Source of the DNA: Lachnospiraceae bacterium
Lineage (GTDB): Bacteria; Bacillota; Clostridia; Lachnospirales; Lachnospiraceae
DNA length: 41,143 nt
Direction: 5' to 3'
NCBI GenBank assembly: GCA_021205385.1
Contig: JAJPXQ010000135.1
Span: 1-41,143 of the forward strand
In this document: positions 1-7,044 of the stretch, piece by piece
Numbering within the stretch: the first letter of the stretch is position 1
How the letters are laid out: the number at the start of each line of letters is the position of its first letter
Made by a program: the position numbers and the translations under genes
The notes under the pieces: model-generated
The model's database searches: none
The model's input: only the letters and a program-made list of their open reading frames with translations
What the model was told of the DNA's origin: nothing

Positions 1-148
1 TTATCAACCACCTTCCTTGGAATTCCCTATACTTGAATTATACAGGAAGCTCCTTATGTATGGACTCCTCGTCCTCAGTAATCACATCTTACAACAAGAA
101 GGACAGGAGCAACAATCTGGAGTTGTTTATATGAAATATACAGAAAAG

Positions 149-1081
149 TTATATATCTTTTGAAATGTCCTTCAATCCGGAAAGATATTCGTCCGAATCC
201 TTAAACTGCTGTTTTAAAATCCGCAAAAGACTCTTTACTGCCTTGGATGGCGGAGTCTGCCCAGGAAGCACCGCATAAATATTGCATAGATAGGCCGGAT
301 TAAACGGCAGCGCTGTGACTCCATCGGAATTTGATCTGACCAGCCCGCGAGGTAGCAGTGCGACTCCCTGCTCTTTCTTGACAAACTGAAGAGCTTTGGT
401 GACTCCATTCACCTCACAGATGATAGGAGGGGTAAACTGATGTTGCTTCAGAATTTCTCTTTCCATTACACGACTATCTCCCGAACGGTTCAGATAAAAA
501 CACTGATCCCGAAAAGCAGCCAGTCCAATCTCGCGATATTTTTTTAAATTCTCTTCTCGATTCAACGCATTCGGAATCACCAGATAGATTTCATCCTGAT
601 ATACGGTATGGTAATTCAATACCGGATTTTCATCATGAGTCCTCATCACTGCTATTTCACAGAGGCCCCCCAACAAATATTCTACAGAAAATGTACTTTC
701 CGCCTCCGAAACCTTCAATTCGATGTTCGGGTTGGCAGTCTGAAAGAAAGGAAATACATGACGGGTCATAAAATAAGCAAAATCGGGCTCTATCATGACA
801 TAAATTTTCTGTTTATAATCATTTCTGAGCTTTCCCAATCTATGTTCCAACACACGTTTTTCGGCAAGTATCGCCATTGCCCCATCAAAAAAAATTTTGC
901 CTGCGTCCGTCAGTTCCATATTCCCATGATTTCGCTCAAACAGTCTACTTCCCACCTCTGTTTCCAGATTCTGCAGATTTCGCGACAAGGATGGCTGGGA
1001 TATATATAATAATTCTGCGGCGCGGGATATGTTTTTTTCCTGAGACAACACCAGAAAATCTTCCAGGCTTCTTGTGTTCAT
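149..1081 (-). CDS. LysR-family transcriptional regulator (LysR-A)
   Basis: This 310-aa protein is a LysR-type regulator. The N-terminal winged helix-turn-helix covers about residues 1-60, with the usual SRAAELLYISQPSLSRNLQ recognition region, and a periplasmic-binding-protein-like effector domain follows from about residue 90 to 295. Its ATG overlaps the TGA of the upstream LysR gene by one base, and GGAGG lies inside the end of that gene, so the two regulators should be translationally coupled. They lie divergent from two esterase genes, which are the most likely targets. The effector is unknown. Family assignment is certain; the regulated pathway is inferred from position. Confidence 0.93.
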   Translation of the reverse strand: MNTRSLEDFLVLSQEKNISRAAELLYISQPSLSRNLQNLETEVGSRLFERNHGNMELTDAGKIFFDGAMAILAEKRVLEHRLGKLRNDYKQKIYVMIEPDFAYFMTRHVFPFFQTANPNIELKVSEAESTFSVEYLLGGLCEIAVMRTHDENPVLNYHTVYQDEIYLVIPNALNREENLKKYREIGLAAFRDQCFYLNRSGDSRVMEREILKQHQFTPPIICEVNGVTKALQFVKKEQGVALLPRGLVRSNSDGVTALPFNPAYLCNIYAVLPGQTPPSKAVKSLLRILKQQFKDSDEYLSGLKDISKDI

Positions 1082-2067
1082 CAGACATCCTCCTTTATGG
1101 ATACTTCAGGTGGAGTTTCGAACTCTTTCATGATTCTGTCAAGACGGTCATCCTTGCATCCTTGAATACTCGAATCCCTCTGTTCTGCTTTAATCAATTC
1201 ACTGACCAGATAACGCTCCGTTTTCGACAGAGAATGATATGGGTGTTTCAATAACCCATATTCAATGTAAACCGGATTCTCAATGTGGAAATATATCACT
1301 TTGTCATTTGAAATCTCGTTATTCGCAGGCATAAATCCACACCCCAATCCCTCACAAACCAGCCGATTTACCATAATGCTGTTGCTCGTTTCATACGCCA
1401 CAAGCGGCGTCAGGCCTTCCCTCTCGAACAGCCCTCTGCTCGCAGAGCCAATGGATGTATTTTCATCAAACAGTACAAAAGGCATGTTAATAAACTCAAT
1501 TAGCCGGACAGGTTCTGCAGGAAATGCGGCTTGATTTCCAGGCATCTTACATCCTGATGACATGCATAGTAATAATTCCCTACGGAAAAATGGTATAAAA
1601 TCCAGATTAAATGGAGTTGCCAGATCAGTAGTAAGCGCAATGTCTACGCTTTTTTCCTGCACATATCGATAAAGTTCAAACGTGTATCCTTCTTTTAAGG
1701 TCATCTCACACTGCGGAAAACGGCTCTGAAATTTTGGAATTAATGAGGCAATTGCCTGTACTCCTTCATGCGGAGTAACCCCAATCCGAAGACTATGCGT
1801 ATTTCCAGACTGTAGATTTTGAATAGAACTTCTGGTGGCATTTTCCAAATCTATAATCTTTTGCGCCGATTGCAGATAAATTCTTCCCGCCTTAGTCAAA
1901 TGCATTTGCTTTTTGTCCCTGTAGAACAGGGGTAATTGAAGTTCGCTCTCCAGCGATGCCAGATATTTACTGAGCGCAGGCTGAGAGATTCCAAGCTGTT
2001 TTGCTGCCATGGACAGACTTTTGCAGGATGCAATTGTTGTAAAATATCTCAGTTGTTTTAAATTCAT
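1081..2067 (-). CDS. LysR-family transcriptional regulator (LysR-B)
   Basis: This is a second LysR regulator of 328 aa, with an N-terminal HTH (MNLKQLRYFTTIASCKSLS, then AAKQLGISQPALSKYL) and an effector domain. I chose the ATG at 2067 over an upstream in-frame start at 2103 because AGAGGG sits six bases before it and because the LysR HTH starts there. It is the first gene of a LysR-LysR transcription unit, with a consensus promoter at 2123-2151, and its last base overlaps the start of LysR-A. Two unlike LysR proteins in one operon is uncommon. They may respond to different ligands or form a cascade on the divergent esterase promoter. Confidence 0.92.
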   Translation of the reverse strand: MNLKQLRYFTTIASCKSLSMAAKQLGISQPALSKYLASLESELQLPLFYRDKKQMHLTKAGRIYLQSAQKIIDLENATRSSIQNLQSGNTHSLRIGVTPHEGVQAIASLIPKFQSRFPQCEMTLKEGYTFELYRYVQEKSVDIALTTDLATPFNLDFIPFFRRELLLCMSSGCKMPGNQAAFPAEPVRLIEFINMPFVLFDENTSIGSASRGLFEREGLTPLVAYETSNSIMVNRLVCEGLGCGFMPANNEISNDKVIYFHIENPVYIEYGLLKHPYHSLSKTERYLVSELIKAEQRDSSIQGCKDDRLDRIMKEFETPPEVSIKEDV

Positions 2068-2122
2068 GGCATTCCCTCTGATAATCAAATATCCGGAAGT
2101 CAAAAGTATAACTTATGCGTAT

Positions 2123-2151
2123 ATAATATATAAACGGTTTCTCATTGTCAA
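2123..2151 (-). promoter_or_regulatory. Promoter of the LysR-B/LysR-A operon
   Basis: On the minus strand, TTGACA (2146-2151) is followed after 17 bp by TATTAT (2123-2128). Its strength suggests constitutive expression tuned by autorepression. The facing esterase promoter has no good -35, as expected if it needs a LysR activator. Confidence 0.7.
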
Positions 2152-2220
2152 GCGATCCGATTTTCCTTTACGCTTATCATGTTGATTAGAAACTCAATTA
2201 TATACACAAAGGGCAATTCC

Positions 2221-3075
2221 ATGAAAGCAACATTAAAAATCGAAAAAAAAGAACCTGTCTGCTGCCTTGCATCTGAAATAACTTATATGCAGAAAAAACA
2301 GTGGTGCGACGCTACCTTCGTACCACTGAGGCTCAGTTTTATGAAACCGCGCCAGTATTATCCCTATGACCCGGATCCATTTCAACGCTATCCCCTGATT
2401 GTTTTCCTGTGCGGTGGCGCATGGCAGAAAATGGATCGTAATGTCTGGATGCCAGAACTTACATATTTTGCGAAACATGGCTATGCCATTGCAAGTGTTG
2501 AATACAGTACGTTTCCTTTCACTGAACATCCAGAACGGCTTATGGAAGTAAAAACGGCCATCCGTTATCTTCGGGAGAACGCAGAGGAACTTCACATCAT
2601 CCCTGATCAGATTGCTGTCTTAGGTGAAAGCGCTGGAGCTTACCTGGCTGCTTTATGCGCCTTGACAGGTGACGATTTCCGATACAAAACTTCATATTTT
2701 GACACACAAAGCGATGCTGTACAAGCCGCCATCACCTGGTACGCGCCGACTTTGATCAGCACGATGAATAACAGCAAACTTCGGGTACGAATGGACAATT
2801 TCCCTGATCTGCCAGAGCTTGTTAACGCCAAAACGCCGCCTTTTCTCATGTTCCACGGAAAAGCGGACCATCAGGTTCCCTACCAACAAAGCGAGCTTTT
2901 ATATCAGTCACTCCAGGAACAAGGGATCGCCAGTGACCTTTATCTTATCGAAAATGCTGACCATGGAGACGGACACTTTTTTCAAAAAGAAATAAAAGAA
3001 TATGTACTCCATTTTCTAAACACCAAATTCAAAAATAAATTGGACAAGAAGGAGGCAAAACTATGGCATTCATAA
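2221..3075 (+). CDS. Alpha/beta hydrolase (BD-FAE-like esterase)
   Basis: This is a cytosolic alpha/beta hydrolase of 284 aa with no signal peptide. The oxyanion-hole region reads FLCGGAW, where the family usually has HGGGW. The nucleophile elbow is GESAGA, and the acid and base are the Asp of HGKADHQVP and the His of ENADHGDGH. It most resembles acetyl/feruloyl-ester hydrolases of the BD-FAE type. An upstream in-frame ATG at 2179 has no ribosome-binding site, while AAAGGG precedes 2221, so I start there. The last 13 bases overlap the next esterase gene, so the two are coupled. The substrate is unknown; carboxylic esters of sugars or plant phenolics are the usual range. Confidence 0.85.
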   Translation: MKATLKIEKKEPVCCLASEITYMQKKQWCDATFVPLRLSFMKPRQYYPYDPDPFQRYPLIVFLCGGAWQKMDRNVWMPELTYFAKHGYAIASVEYSTFPFTEHPERLMEVKTAIRYLRENAEELHIIPDQIAVLGESAGAYLAALCALTGDDFRYKTSYFDTQSDAVQAAITWYAPTLISTMNNSKLRVRMDNFPDLPELVNAKTPPFLMFHGKADHQVPYQQSELLYQSLQEQGIASDLYLIENADHGDGHFFQKEIKEYVLHFLNTKFKNKLDKKEAKLWHS

Positions 3076-3881
3076 ACATGAATTTTTATTCTTACTACCT
3101 GGGAATGGAAACCCCGCTGACTGTGCTGCTCCCAGAGCATCGAGGTAAAGCTCCAGAGCTTATCAATCAGAACTACCCCGTTTTATATCTGCTACACGGA
3201 CACTCCAATGACAACACAACGTGGATCCGCAGTTCAAACATTGAAATATTGATCCGCGATTGTGACTGTATTGTGGTGATGCCCACAGCACACCGATCAT
3301 TTTATGCCAATAGTCTGAATGGACTTCCTTACGAAGATTATCTGGTCAAGGAACTTCCCATCGTAATATCCAACTTCTTCCACGCCTCCCTGAAGCGCGA
3401 GGATACTTACATTGCGGGCATATCTATGGGCGGATATGGGGCGCTCAAATATGCAATGAAGTATCCTGAAAAATACGGACATGTTGCCTGTCTGTCTGGC
3501 GCCGGCGATGTCTATGACAGTTCTGAACGTGCACGCCGGATGTCTAAGGTAAGTGACCAGAAGACGAATATGGATTTTCTTGACCATATTTTTGGAAGCA
3601 GAGAAAACTTTCTTGGCTCAGACAACGATCTGAAAACCCTGGTGAAAAAGCTCGACGCCCGCACTGATATAGAGCAGCCTCAGATGTATATTTGCTGCGG
3701 TGAAAGCGATCCACTTTACAGAAACCACTTGGAACTAAAAAGTCTAATTCTGAATGAAACGAAGCTTGACGTACAGTTCAGTGAACTTTCGGGTTCTCAC
3801 AACTGGGACTATTGGAATCGCGAACTACCCAGAATTCTTCAATATTTTTCATTGAATTCTGGTGAAGCTTCCAATATATAG
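3063..3881 (+). CDS. Esterase D / tributyrin-esterase family hydrolase
   Basis: This 272-aa protein belongs to the putative-esterase family (PF00756; EstA, esterase D, antigen 85 fold). The nucleophile Ser lies in GISMGGYGALKYA, the acid is likely the Asp of CCGESDPLY, and the base is the His of SGSHNWDYW. It lacks a signal peptide. AAGGAGG lies six to seven bases before the ATG, inside the end of the preceding esterase gene. Together the two genes form an esterase pair opposite two LysR regulators, ending at the terminator just downstream. Relatives include lactococcal tributyrin esterase and feruloyl esterases, so short-chain or aryl esters are plausible substrates. Confidence 0.88.
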   Translation: MAFINMNFYSYYLGMETPLTVLLPEHRGKAPELINQNYPVLYLLHGHSNDNTTWIRSSNIEILIRDCDCIVVMPTAHRSFYANSLNGLPYEDYLVKELPIVISNFFHASLKREDTYIAGISMGGYGALKYAMKYPEKYGHVACLSGAGDVYDSSERARRMSKVSDQKTNMDFLDHIFGSRENFLGSDNDLKTLVKKLDARTDIEQPQMYICCGESDPLYRNHLELKSLILNETKLDVQFSELSGSHNWDYWNRELPRILQYFSLNSGEASNI

Positions 3882-3893
3882 ACAGAGCGGATT

Positions 3894-3928
3894 AGAGACT
3901 GCCATATCATCTGTGACAGTCTCTTTTT
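3894..3928 (+). terminator. Rho-independent terminator after the esterase pair
   Basis: An 8-bp perfect stem, AGAGACTG (3894-3901) with CAGTCTCT (3917-3924), has a 15-nt loop and is followed by a T run. It separates the esterase operon from the convergent gene at 3927-5405. Confidence 0.85.
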
Positions 3929-5405
3929 ATTGACAAACGCCCTCAAAAATCCATGTCCATCCCTTATCTGAGGACTCAAAAATAATTCCCTCGCTCTCGA
4001 TCTGATCCGTCGTGACCAGCACCGTCAGCACACCGTCTTCCTCCTCCGGCATACAGAGATAATCATAATCCTGCGCAGCGAATCGATACTCGGCAGTGGT
4101 CTCCATAAGCTCCTCCGCCGCGTCCATGTCGAGCACAATCTGCGTAAAGCTCTCGCCACCGTCCCAGGTGACATAGAGCCGCGAATAAGAGCCCGACGCG
4201 CTGCCAAGCCCCGCAACGCCCCAGTTCTCATCATAGAAGATCAGCCCTTCCGCCACTCCGGCTGCTCCCAGGAAGGGATCGCCATTCACATCCGTCCAGC
4301 TCGCGCCGCCATCGTCCGTACCCTGGAGCGCGTAGGCTCTGCTGCCCGCCGCCGCGTCCACGACAACCAGCCGCCAGCCCCTGCTCTCATTCAGGAAATA
4401 GTACATCGTGCCGTCCGCGGAATCCACATACCAACTCTCCGCGTCGATCGCCTCCGCGGTCTGCTCCTCCTCCCGTTCGGCGTTCAGTTCACTCTGGCTC
4501 ACATACTTCGGCTCCAGAATAAAGTGCAGGGACGGAATGTCCTCCGAAATGTCCAGGCTAAGCGCGTAGCCGCAGATCTCGCCGCCCGCATCCAGCTGTT
4601 CAATCGTGTAGCTTTCCAGCTCGATTCCATTTTCAGAGACCTCGTAGAGTCCCTCTTTCGACGTAAAGCTCCGAGAACCGCTGTAGGAAATCTCATAGAC
4701 TTCCTCGCTAACCAGCGCACTCCACTGATCCAGCTGCCGCTCCCAGTCGACCCGATCCAGGATCGTGAGCATGGGCTCCAGCAGATTTTCCTCCTCGTAT
4801 TCAGCGCTCACATTCCCGTCCAGCCAGACCGTCATTTTGCCGCTCTTCTCGGCATCATAACTGATAAGGTATGTTTTTTTCTCGCCCTCGTCGTTCTCCC
4901 CATACAGAAATGCTTCGATAGTCCGGATCGTACCCTCTGCATCGTAGCCTATCCTGAAGGTGTTTGTCACATACAGAGTCTCCGGCAGGTCGAAGGCGGC
5001 GTCCAGATCCTCCAGGATGCCCTTCGCGCCGCTCTCGTAGAAATTGTCATGTGTGAGCGCGACCTCGCGCTTCCTGCGCCACTCGTCCAGCTTCCAGGAC
5101 AGCGCCCCGTTGTACGGCGTCGCCGCGTAAACGATTTTCGCGCCAAAAAAGAGCGTTGCACCTGCGAAGATCACCAGTTCCAGGAGAAGAACAATACGCT
5201 TTCCCCGCCCGGATTCCCGCTCCGGCCTTACGCGCCGGGAGAGCAGCCACAGAATCAGGCACAGCAAAAAAGCGGCGGCGCTCACGGCCAGTCCCGGAAG
5301 ACGCCTCCGCACACCGCCGTACTGACACAGCTGCCAGAGCTGATAAAGCCCGCTTATGTAGAAAATCAACATACATTTTCCGCTGAAACGGTAAATTGTC
5401 TTCAT
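3927..5405 (-). CDS. Membrane-anchored protein with sialidase/BNR-like beta-propeller region
   Basis: This 492-aa protein of unknown function has three hydrophobic segments near its N-terminus (about residues 8-25, 33-55 and 72-93), followed by a long acidic extracellular domain. The C-terminal half has BNR/Asp-box-like units (DDGGASWTDVNGDPF, WDGGESFTQI, SSDKGWTWIF), typical of beta-propeller or photosystem-stability-like folds. No sialidase catalytic residues are evident, so a binding or structural role is more likely than hydrolysis. AAGGTGAT precedes the ATG, and the gene starts 26 bp after the RelE stop, so it may be read through from the toxin-antitoxin promoter. Confidence 0.65.
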   Translation of the reverse strand: MKTIYRFSGKCMLIFYISGLYQLWQLCQYGGVRRRLPGLAVSAAAFLLCLILWLLSRRVRPERESGRGKRIVLLLELVIFAGATLFFGAKIVYAATPYNGALSWKLDEWRRKREVALTHDNFYESGAKGILEDLDAAFDLPETLYVTNTFRIGYDAEGTIRTIEAFLYGENDEGEKKTYLISYDAEKSGKMTVWLDGNVSAEYEEENLLEPMLTILDRVDWERQLDQWSALVSEEVYEISYSGSRSFTSKEGLYEVSENGIELESYTIEQLDAGGEICGYALSLDISEDIPSLHFILEPKYVSQSELNAEREEEQTAEAIDAESWYVDSADGTMYYFLNESRGWRLVVVDAAAGSRAYALQGTDDGGASWTDVNGDPFLGAAGVAEGLIFYDENWGVAGLGSASGSYSRLYVTWDGGESFTQIVLDMDAAEELMETTAEYRFAAQDYDYLCMPEEEDGVLTVLVTTDQIESEGIIFESSDKGWTWIFEGVCQ

Positions 5406-5431
5406 CTTATCACCTTAAGAATTTCCGAGGG

Positions 5432-5761
5432 CTATTCTCTGATCTGTTTGAGCACATTCGCCTGATCACGTTTTGCGTATACCACCGCTATTACATGAAC
5501 GGTAAGAAACGCCTCATCAATCCAGTAATAAGCACAGTAATTCTTTACGACAATCTTCCTGACTCCCCTGCTACCCCAGGGCTCTTCGTCCACCGGGCGC
5601 AGTCTGTCCGGCCTTTTGTTGAGACTGCCCACCTCTTTTCGGATGGCTAAAATCGTATTCCGTGCTGCTCCTGGATTCAATAGCTGCTTTGCAATATAAT
5701 CTCTGATCTCCTTCAACTGCTCATTTGCATAAGGCGTAATTTTTATCTTATACTGTTTCAC
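5432..5761 (-). CDS. relE: RelE/ParE-family toxin
   Basis: This 109-aa protein has the RelE/ParE plasmid-stabilisation fold: an N-terminal YKIKITPYANEQLKEIRDYIAK segment and a C-terminal strand with VIAVVYAKRD. RelE members cleave mRNA on the ribosome and ParE members poison gyrase. The residues visible here do not separate the two. The ATG follows the antitoxin stop by only three bases, the standard antitoxin-first order. Length is normal and no lesion is seen. Confidence 0.88.
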   Translation of the reverse strand: MKQYKIKITPYANEQLKEIRDYIAKQLLNPGAARNTILAIRKEVGSLNKRPDRLRPVDEEPWGSRGVRKIVVKNYCAYYWIDEAFLTVHVIAVVYAKRDQANVLKQIRE

Positions 5762-5764
5762 TTG

Positions 5765-6064
5765 TTAAATATCCTTCAAAAGTTCATCGAACACTTTATC
5801 GGCATCCAGCGACTCCCCATTCTGCGCCTGGGAAAGCCCTGTTTCCATCATAAGATCAAATTCCGCTTTCGACATCTCAGAGACTGCTTTCGGTTCTGCC
5901 GGAAGGGTCAGCGTATAGGGAATCCCTCGCCTGAGAATAATCTGTTTATACAGGGAATTGATAACTGTTGAGACTGAGAGGCCTAATTCTGCAATGATAC
6001 TCTCCGCTTCCTGTTTAATTTCCGGTTCCACACGCGCTGTTACATTTGCACTTTTGATTGCCAT
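5765..6064 (-). CDS. relB: RelB/DinJ-family antitoxin
   Basis: This 99-aa antitoxin has an N-terminal ribbon-helix-helix DNA-binding part (NVTARVEPEIKQEAESIIAE, then LGLSVSTVINSLYKQI) and a C-terminal tail expected to wrap around the toxin. RelB/DinJ proteins neutralise their toxin and repress their own promoter as a complex. A 25-bp near-perfect palindrome lies over the promoter immediately upstream and is the obvious operator. AAAGGTGGTG serves as the ribosome-binding site. The GIPYTL-LPAEPKAVSEMS region is typical of DinJ-like members. Confidence 0.9.
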   Translation of the reverse strand: MAIKSANVTARVEPEIKQEAESIIAELGLSVSTVINSLYKQIILRRGIPYTLTLPAEPKAVSEMSKAEFDLMMETGLSQAQNGESLDADKVFDELLKDI

Positions 6065-6090
6065 TACGACACCACCTTTCCTTGCACTTC

Positions 6091-6125
6091 ATTATAGTTC
6101 TTTGTATCGCATAATGCAATACAAA
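6091..6125 (-). promoter_or_regulatory. relBE promoter with palindromic operator
   Basis: On the minus strand, TTGCAT (6114-6119), a 17-bp spacer and TATAAT (6091-6096) form a strong promoter. A near-perfect 25-bp palindrome (6101-6125, arms TTTGTAT-GCAT and ATGC-ATACAAA) covers the -35 and most of the spacer. This placement would let bound RelB-RelE complex block RNA polymerase. Confidence 0.8.
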
Positions 6126-6139
6126 TATCAATCTCTTTC

Positions 6140-6370
6140 CTATTTCTTCTTCAACAGCAGGAAAACACCGACCGCCAGCACAATCACGCCAGCCACCGCC
6201 GTCGGGAGCATCCACCCTGGCGACACTCTGCCCGCAATGAAAATGGAAGTCGGTCCGTCCGCACCGCCGATTATGGAGATTGATTTTCTCCCCATAAGCT
6301 TTGCGACCGCTGCCACGATGAGAAGCACGGCTCCCACTGCAATCATGATTTTCGAAACTGTATTTTTCAT
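6140..6370 (-). CDS. Mini membrane protein with OadB/GcdB-type GGADGPT motif
   Basis: This 76-aa protein has two transmembrane helices (about residues 8-26 and 54-72) joined by a loop reading SIIGGADGPTSIF. The DGPT motif is a hallmark of the beta subunit of Na+-translocating decarboxylases (oxaloacetate, glutaconyl-CoA, methylmalonyl-CoA), which is normally about 370-430 aa with many helices. Only a sliver of that fold is present, so pumping by this protein alone is not credible. Its ATG follows directly on the TAG of the chagasin-like gene, so the two are co-translated. It may be a domesticated fragment or a small regulatory membrane protein. Function unknown. Confidence 0.6.
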   Translation of the reverse strand: MKNTVSKIMIAVGAVLLIVAAVAKLMGRKSISIIGGADGPTSIFIAGRVSPGWMLPTAVAGVIVLAVGVFLLLKKK

Positions 6371-6841
6371 CTACGATTCATCCTCCCCGGAATCCCTGCG
6401 CTCAAAAGACACGCTGTCGATCTGTAGCTGCGTTTTCCTCTGTCTGGAAATGTCGAGCGTCAGCTCATAAGTCCCTGCGACCTCTCCGCCCTCCCAGTTC
6501 CGCCGGTACTGGAATACCATGGTCCCGCTGCCTTCGTCCAGCGCGATGATATGAAACTGCGTCGTCCCGCCGCTGCCGAGCTGCTCCCCGCCTTCCGATT
6601 CGTTATAACTATCGTAATCGCTCGTAAAAATGTCCGGTTCCTCCACAATAACCCAACTGTAACCGGTCGTCGCGTTGGAGGGCAGCTCGAGAATCAGTTT
6701 CCCACCGCTCACCTGCGCAGAAAAATCGTCTCCCTCCACCGTGTAAGATGCCGTTTCCCCGGAACCGGTCTTCGCCAGGCAGATCGCTCCCACGAAGACC
6801 ACGGCCAGCACGCAGGTCATGAGAATCACTTTCTTTTTCAC
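6371..6841 (-). CDS. Chagasin-family (I42) cysteine protease inhibitor, exported
   Basis: This 156-aa protein has an N-terminal hydrophobic signal or anchor (about residues 4-22) followed by a chagasin fold. The three inhibitor loops can be read: NATTGYSW (family NPTTGYxW), the glycine-rich LGSGGTTQF loop, and YRRNWEGG in place of the usual RPW. Such proteins plug the active site of papain-like cysteine proteases, here outside the membrane. The start is GTG at 6841: a nearby ATG at 6846 reads into a stop after two codons, while GAGGTG precedes the GTG. The gene has its own promoter (6886-6914) and is followed without a gap by the mini membrane protein. Confidence 0.85.
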   Translation of the reverse strand: MKKKVILMTCVLAVVFVGAICLAKTGSGETASYTVEGDDFSAQVSGGKLILELPSNATTGYSWVIVEEPDIFTSDYDSYNESEGGEQLGSGGTTQFHIIALDEGSGTMVFQYRRNWEGGEVAGTYELTLDISRQRKTQLQIDSVSFERRDSGEDES

Positions 6842-6885
6842 GGCATGAACACCTCCTCAAAAAGAGCGCCGCCATCAATATGCTC

Positions 6886-6914
6886 ATTATACTCAGCTTG
6901 AGATTTGCTGTAAA
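6886..6914 (-). promoter_or_regulatory. Promoter of the chagasin-like gene
   Basis: TTTACA (6909-6914), 17 bp, TATAAT (6886-6891) on the minus strand. It gives the inhibitor/mini-membrane pair its own transcription start, separate from the BlaI/BlaR1 unit upstream. Confidence 0.72.
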
Positions 6915-6972
6915 TACAAGCAATTCTTAATTTTTCTTAACAGCGTTACGATTCAAAGCCACTTGGAAATGT

Positions 6973-7044
6973 ATCGACTGTCACGTCAAGCTCGCTTGTA
7001 TGTGACAGTCGATCTATTTACAAGGTGACTGCGAAGCAATCACC
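6973..7044 (-). terminator. Double hairpin downstream of the blaR1-like pseudogene
   Basis: Two stem-loops lie in tandem. The first (7024-7044) is a 9-bp stem with a TTC loop that includes the stop codon of the restored reading frame. The second has perfect 12-bp arms, ATCGACTGTCAC (6973-6984) and GTGACAGTCGAT (7002-7013), around a 17-nt loop that can form a further AAGC/GCTT stem. Neither has a long U-tract, so a terminator role is plausible rather than certain; a repeat or processing structure is the alternative. Confidence 0.5.

Noticed and set aside
1-148. Possible gene at the left edge
   Set aside because: No open frame with a start or family resemblance was found in these 148 bases; treated as the 3' flank of the first LysR gene.
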